Part shown: positions 12,507-14,651 of the stretch, one piece after another
Layout of the letters: each line of letters begins with the position of its first letter
Position numbering within the stretch: position 1 is the stretch's first letter
Assembly (NCBI GenBank): GCA_902490405.1
Contig: CABUDS010000041.1
Span: forward strand, 1 to 14,651
Direction of reading: 5' to 3'
DNA length: 14,651 nt
Source: an uncultured Collinsella sp.
Lineage (GTDB): Bacteria > Actinomycetota > Coriobacteriia > Coriobacteriales > Coriobacteriaceae
Made by a program: the position numbers and the translations under genes
Notes under the pieces: model-generated
What the model was told of the DNA's origin: nothing
The model's database searches: none
The model's input: the letters and a program-made list of their open reading frames with translations, nothing else

Positions 12507-13313
12507 GTGAAGAGATATTTGAATGTGTTGGGATGCCTGCAAGGTGCCGGCATCCTGCCGTTTGCGGACGAATTGCTACCGTTTGCCGAGCTGGCGGCGC
12601 ACGAGGCGCTTGAGGCGTTGTCGCCTACGCGATGCGCCGGCTGCGAGCGCTCCGGCGCGCTTATTTGCCAAGACTGCTTGGCGGCGCTTGCGCTCATCGA
12701 CCCGCGGCATAGCTGCACTCGATGCGGCGCCCCGTTTGGAGACTTGCTGTGCACCGAGTGCTCGGTCGAGGGTTCGTCCTCGGCGATGGCCGAAGCACTC
12801 GACCGGTGCCTGGCATGTGCCGTTTACGCGCATCCGCTGCCGCGGATCATTAAAGCGTACAAAGACGCGGGCGAGCGACGCCTGGCGCCGTATCTGGCAG
12901 AGCTGCTATACGACACCGCCTTACATGCCCAGGTCGCGGCGCCCGAACGCTTAGGCGGTGTGTTGTCCGGCGCCGATGCGGTGGTGTTTGTGCCCGCGAC
13001 TGCGGCGGCGTTTCGGCGACGCGGCTTCGATCATATGGAGGCCATCGCGCGCCCATTTTGCGAGCTGTCGGGTGTTCCGTTGCTCGACGCCCTCGTTAAA
13101 TACGGCCATGGCGACCAGCGTGAACTCGGTCGTGAAGAACGCCGTGAACGCGCACGAGGCATGTACGAGACCGTTGAGGACGTGCGGGGCCGCCGCCTGC
13201 TGCTTATCGACGACGTTATCACCACGGGTGCGACGATGGCAGCGGCCTCGGCGGAACTCAAGCGCGCCGGTGCCGCGGCCGTTGATGGCCTCGCTATCGC
13301 ACGCGTTTGGTAG
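12507..13313 (+). CDS. comF: ComF-family phosphoribosyltransferase-like protein
   Basis: ComF proteins are needed for DNA uptake or processing of incoming DNA in naturally competent bacteria, and are widespread elsewhere with unclear roles. The 268-aa chain has an N-terminal double zinc finger (C43/C46, C54/C57 and C70/C73, C82/C85) and a C-terminal phosphoribosyltransferase domain. The latter carries the PRPP-binding loop LLLIDDVITTGAT (231-243) and the VPAT...RRRGFDH segment (162-176). The GTG at 12507 is the only start with an upstream AGGGAGG, and that site is held in a strong hairpin. It begins about 100 bp after ricT and is followed 11 bp later by the nuclease-like gene, probably co-transcribed. 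No other competence genes are in the window. Confidence 0.9.
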   Translation: MKRYLNVLGCLQGAGILPFADELLPFAELAAHEALEALSPTRCAGCERSGALICQDCLAALALIDPRHSCTRCGAPFGDLLCTECSVEGSSSAMAEALDRCLACAVYAHPLPRIIKAYKDAGERRLAPYLAELLYDTALHAQVAAPERLGGVLSGADAVVFVPATAAAFRRRGFDHMEAIARPFCELSGVPLLDALVKYGHGDQRELGREERRERARGMYETVEDVRGRRLLLIDDVITTGATMAAASAELKRAGAAAVDGLAIARVW

Positions 13314-13324
13314 GGGTGATTCAT

Positions 13325-14434
13325 GTGGCGGTAACAATCAGGCAGTGCAACAAACCGACAAAAGAGCAGTTAGCGGCTTCCGTGATCCTGACGGGCGCCT
13401 CGGCGTTGCGTATGATTCGAGCCGAGCGCCGGCAGATGGGCTACATCGGCTGGAAGGACCTTGAGCCCGATGAGGAGCGCCGCGTGCTGTGTACGTCATC
13501 GCCTTCGACCGAGGATATCTATCTTCCCGACCTGGTGCGAATTGGAGCCAAAAGCGGCGAGGTGCAAGAAGATCTGTGTTTGCTGGTGAGATCTGCGGCG
13601 CAGCGCCGCCGCATGCCTGGCGTGGGCTGGTCCGTGTGTTCCGGGTTGCCTGCCGGCTCGATTCTAGAGGTGGAACCGGGGGTGTACAGCCTATCTCCCG
13701 AGGCCCTTTGTGTTGCCGTCGCCCGCGAGGTCGGCTGTATCCAGGCGTTTGCCCTGGCCCAGGAACTGTGTTCCAAGATTTCACTGAGCGATCGCGGGAA
13801 GTATCTGCCTCCCTACAGCTCACCCACCGTGAACAGGCTTGCAAAGGATAAGGATCAACCGCCAGATGTGGGCTACTTTGAAGTCGAGCCGGTGCTGACG
13901 CCCGATCGCCTGGCAGGCTACCTTGCGACATGCAAGGGGAATGTGGCCAAACAGCTGCTGCGCCTGTGTCCCTACCTGTCAGAAAACCTGCGCTCGCCCA
14001 TGGAGTGCATCATGCTCGCTCTGTTTTCGCTTCCGTTTTCCTATGGTGGGTTTGCCTGCGGTCCTTTTAAGACCGACTACAAGATCGAGTTCGATGACCG
14101 CGCGCAGGCAATCTCAGGGATGCCGCATGCAATTTGCGATGCGTATCAGGAAACAGCCCGGTTTGACCTTGAATACAACGGTGAGCTGGGCCATTCCTCC
14201 CGGAAGGGACGTATCCATGATGAAAAACGCAACACGGGCTTGATTACTATGGGAATCGAGGTCGCGACGGTCAACAACGAAATGCTCTGCGACATGGAAG
14301 CGATGGAAGCGCTCGCATGGCGCATGCACCAGCGTATGCGAAAGCGGTACCGGAATCGTGTCGATGCCCGCAGGAAGAAGCAAGAGGCGTTGCTTAACAC
14401 GCTGCGGGCGTGTTTTGGGCTTAAGCCGGTCTAA
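13325..14434 (+). CDS. Hypothetical protein with PD-(D/E)XK (DUF559/Vsr-like) C-terminal domain
   Basis: I do not recognise a named gene. From the GTG at 13325 (AGGGG eight bases upstream) it is 369 aa; in-frame TTG 13307 and GTG 13316 overlap comF or that site and are less likely. The N-terminal part has ILTGASALRMIRAERR (21-36), a pattern I associate with Coriobacterial AbiEi-like proteins. SPMEC (224-228) precedes a region that fits the restriction-endonuclease-like fold: DLEYNG (281-286), H290, D299, R302, L306, then G310-I-E-V. The last 30 residues are very basic. Relatives of this layout are often orphan proteins, type IV toxin-antitoxin antitoxins or DNA-repair-like nucleases. Without the partner, function is open. 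Its G/C bias looks milder than in the neighbours. The right copy of the conserved element follows 34 bp after the stop codon. Confidence 0.8.
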   Translation: MAVTIRQCNKPTKEQLAASVILTGASALRMIRAERRQMGYIGWKDLEPDEERRVLCTSSPSTEDIYLPDLVRIGAKSGEVQEDLCLLVRSAAQRRRMPGVGWSVCSGLPAGSILEVEPGVYSLSPEALCVAVAREVGCIQAFALAQELCSKISLSDRGKYLPPYSSPTVNRLAKDKDQPPDVGYFEVEPVLTPDRLAGYLATCKGNVAKQLLRLCPYLSENLRSPMECIMLALFSLPFSYGGFACGPFKTDYKIEFDDRAQAISGMPHAICDAYQETARFDLEYNGELGHSSRKGRIHDEKRNTGLITMGIEVATVNNEMLCDMEAMEALAWRMHQRMRKRYRNRVDARRKKQEALLNTLRACFGLKPV

Positions 14435-14468
14435 TTCGCGACGAAAATAGGGGGTTAATCATATACCC

Positions 14469-14516
14469 TGGCCAAAAAATGGCAAATATGAGTACTGTCA
14501 CTAAATCAGTAACAGC
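14469..14516 (+). repeat. Conserved element, block A, right copy
   Basis: This is the inverted partner of 94-141, ungapped over 48 nt, with 14469-14501 matching at 32 of 33 positions. Plus-strand landmarks are TGGCCAAAAAA and GAGTACTGTCAC (14490-14501). It begins 34 bp after the stop codon of the nuclease-like gene. The surrounding intergenic DNA is distinctly AT-rich compared with the genes. Confidence 0.8.
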
Positions 14517-14594
14517 AAAATCAGGGAATTTAAGACTCGGAGGTGGCGTAAAGTAAGAAGATAATAAACAAATGCAGAATAACTAAGTATCAGG

Positions 14595-14624
14595 TTGGTA
14601 GCGCGCAGAGATGTGGTGTAAGAG
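14595..14624 (+). repeat. Conserved element, block B, right copy
   Basis: This is the inverted partner of 28-57 (25 of 30 identical), ending in GTGGTGTAAGAG. It is 78 nt from block A here against 36 nt in the left copy. On the plus strand TTGGTA (14595-14600) and TGTAAG lie 16 bp apart and could form a weak promoter pointing out of the window. Confidence 0.7.
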
Positions 14625-14643
14625 GCGGGGAATGCCCCGCCTC
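14622..14643 (+). terminator. Possible terminator hairpin at the right edge
   Basis: A 9-bp perfect stem, GAGGCGGGG and CCCCGCCTC, with a four-base AATG loop is followed by CGCCCTTT at the window end. The T run is cut off, so it may be a plus-strand terminator for the comF pair or part of the next locus. The left copy of the element has no such hairpin. Confidence 0.4.
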
Positions 14644-14651
14644 CGCCCTTT

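Noticed and set aside
13323..13334. ATG at 13323 as start of the nuclease-like gene
   Set aside because: It is in another frame and meets a stop codon after three codons.
1..14651. CRISPR arrays, tRNA or rRNA genes, transposases, phage genes
   Set aside because: Looked for regularly spaced repeats, tRNA-like cloverleaf landmarks and recombinase motifs; none seen by eye.

Overview
The window reads like a high-GC Gram-positive chromosome of the Coriobacteriia, most like Collinsella. The grounds are strong G/C bias at third codon positions, Shine-Dalgarno starts of the AAGGAG type, a subgroup Ic aspartate aminotransferase, a type IA topoisomerase with several zinc ribbons and a lysine-rich tail, and the tmk-holB-ricT order. 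The genus is inferred from gene content and not proven. All 13 genes are complete and most are housekeeping. I see no rRNA, tRNA, CRISPR array, transposase or prophage gene.

Layout. At the left end is a conserved intergenic element (28-141), then a small unknown gene on the minus strand (201-455). Divergent from it runs an aspartate aminotransferase gene (606-1910), followed by a lone STAS anti-sigma-factor antagonist (1977-2291). A plus-strand block then carries a TatA/B-family gene, tatC and hypA (2445-4171), closely followed by hypB (4227-4910) and a large type IA topoisomerase gene (4965-7559). The topoisomerase gene converges on a minus-strand gene for a zinc-ribbon, single-pass membrane protein (7702-8685), with a strong bidirectional terminator between them. 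That minus-strand gene is flanked by two copies of a small palindromic, REP-like repeat (7626-7683 and 8746-8802). Next comes tmk-holB-ricT (8901-12404), a DNA-precursor and replication cluster also conserved in Bacillus. Last are comF (12507-13313) and a gene for a PD-(D/E)XK-like protein (13325-14434).

How the genes fit together. Tat exports folded, cofactor-loaded proteins, and HypA/HypB insert nickel into [NiFe] hydrogenases, a common Tat cargo, so their adjacency is sensible. Tmk makes dTDP, HolB is a clamp-loader subunit, and RicT belongs to an Fe-S complex known from Bacillus. ComF-family proteins are linked to DNA uptake and processing.

The most unusual structure is not a gene. The two ends of the window carry the same two-block non-coding element in inverted orientation. 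It has a 48-nt block A (32 of 33 bases identical in its core) and a 30-nt block B (25 of 30 identical), with spacers of 36 and 78 nt. Each copy lies just downstream of the stop codon of the last gene at its end. Other notable signals are a 15-bp hairpin that buries the comF ribosome-binding site, the REP-like pair around the membrane-protein gene, a RicT with an extra cysteine cluster and a roughly 240-residue arginine-rich tail, and a topoisomerase with archaeal-type motifs in a bacterium.
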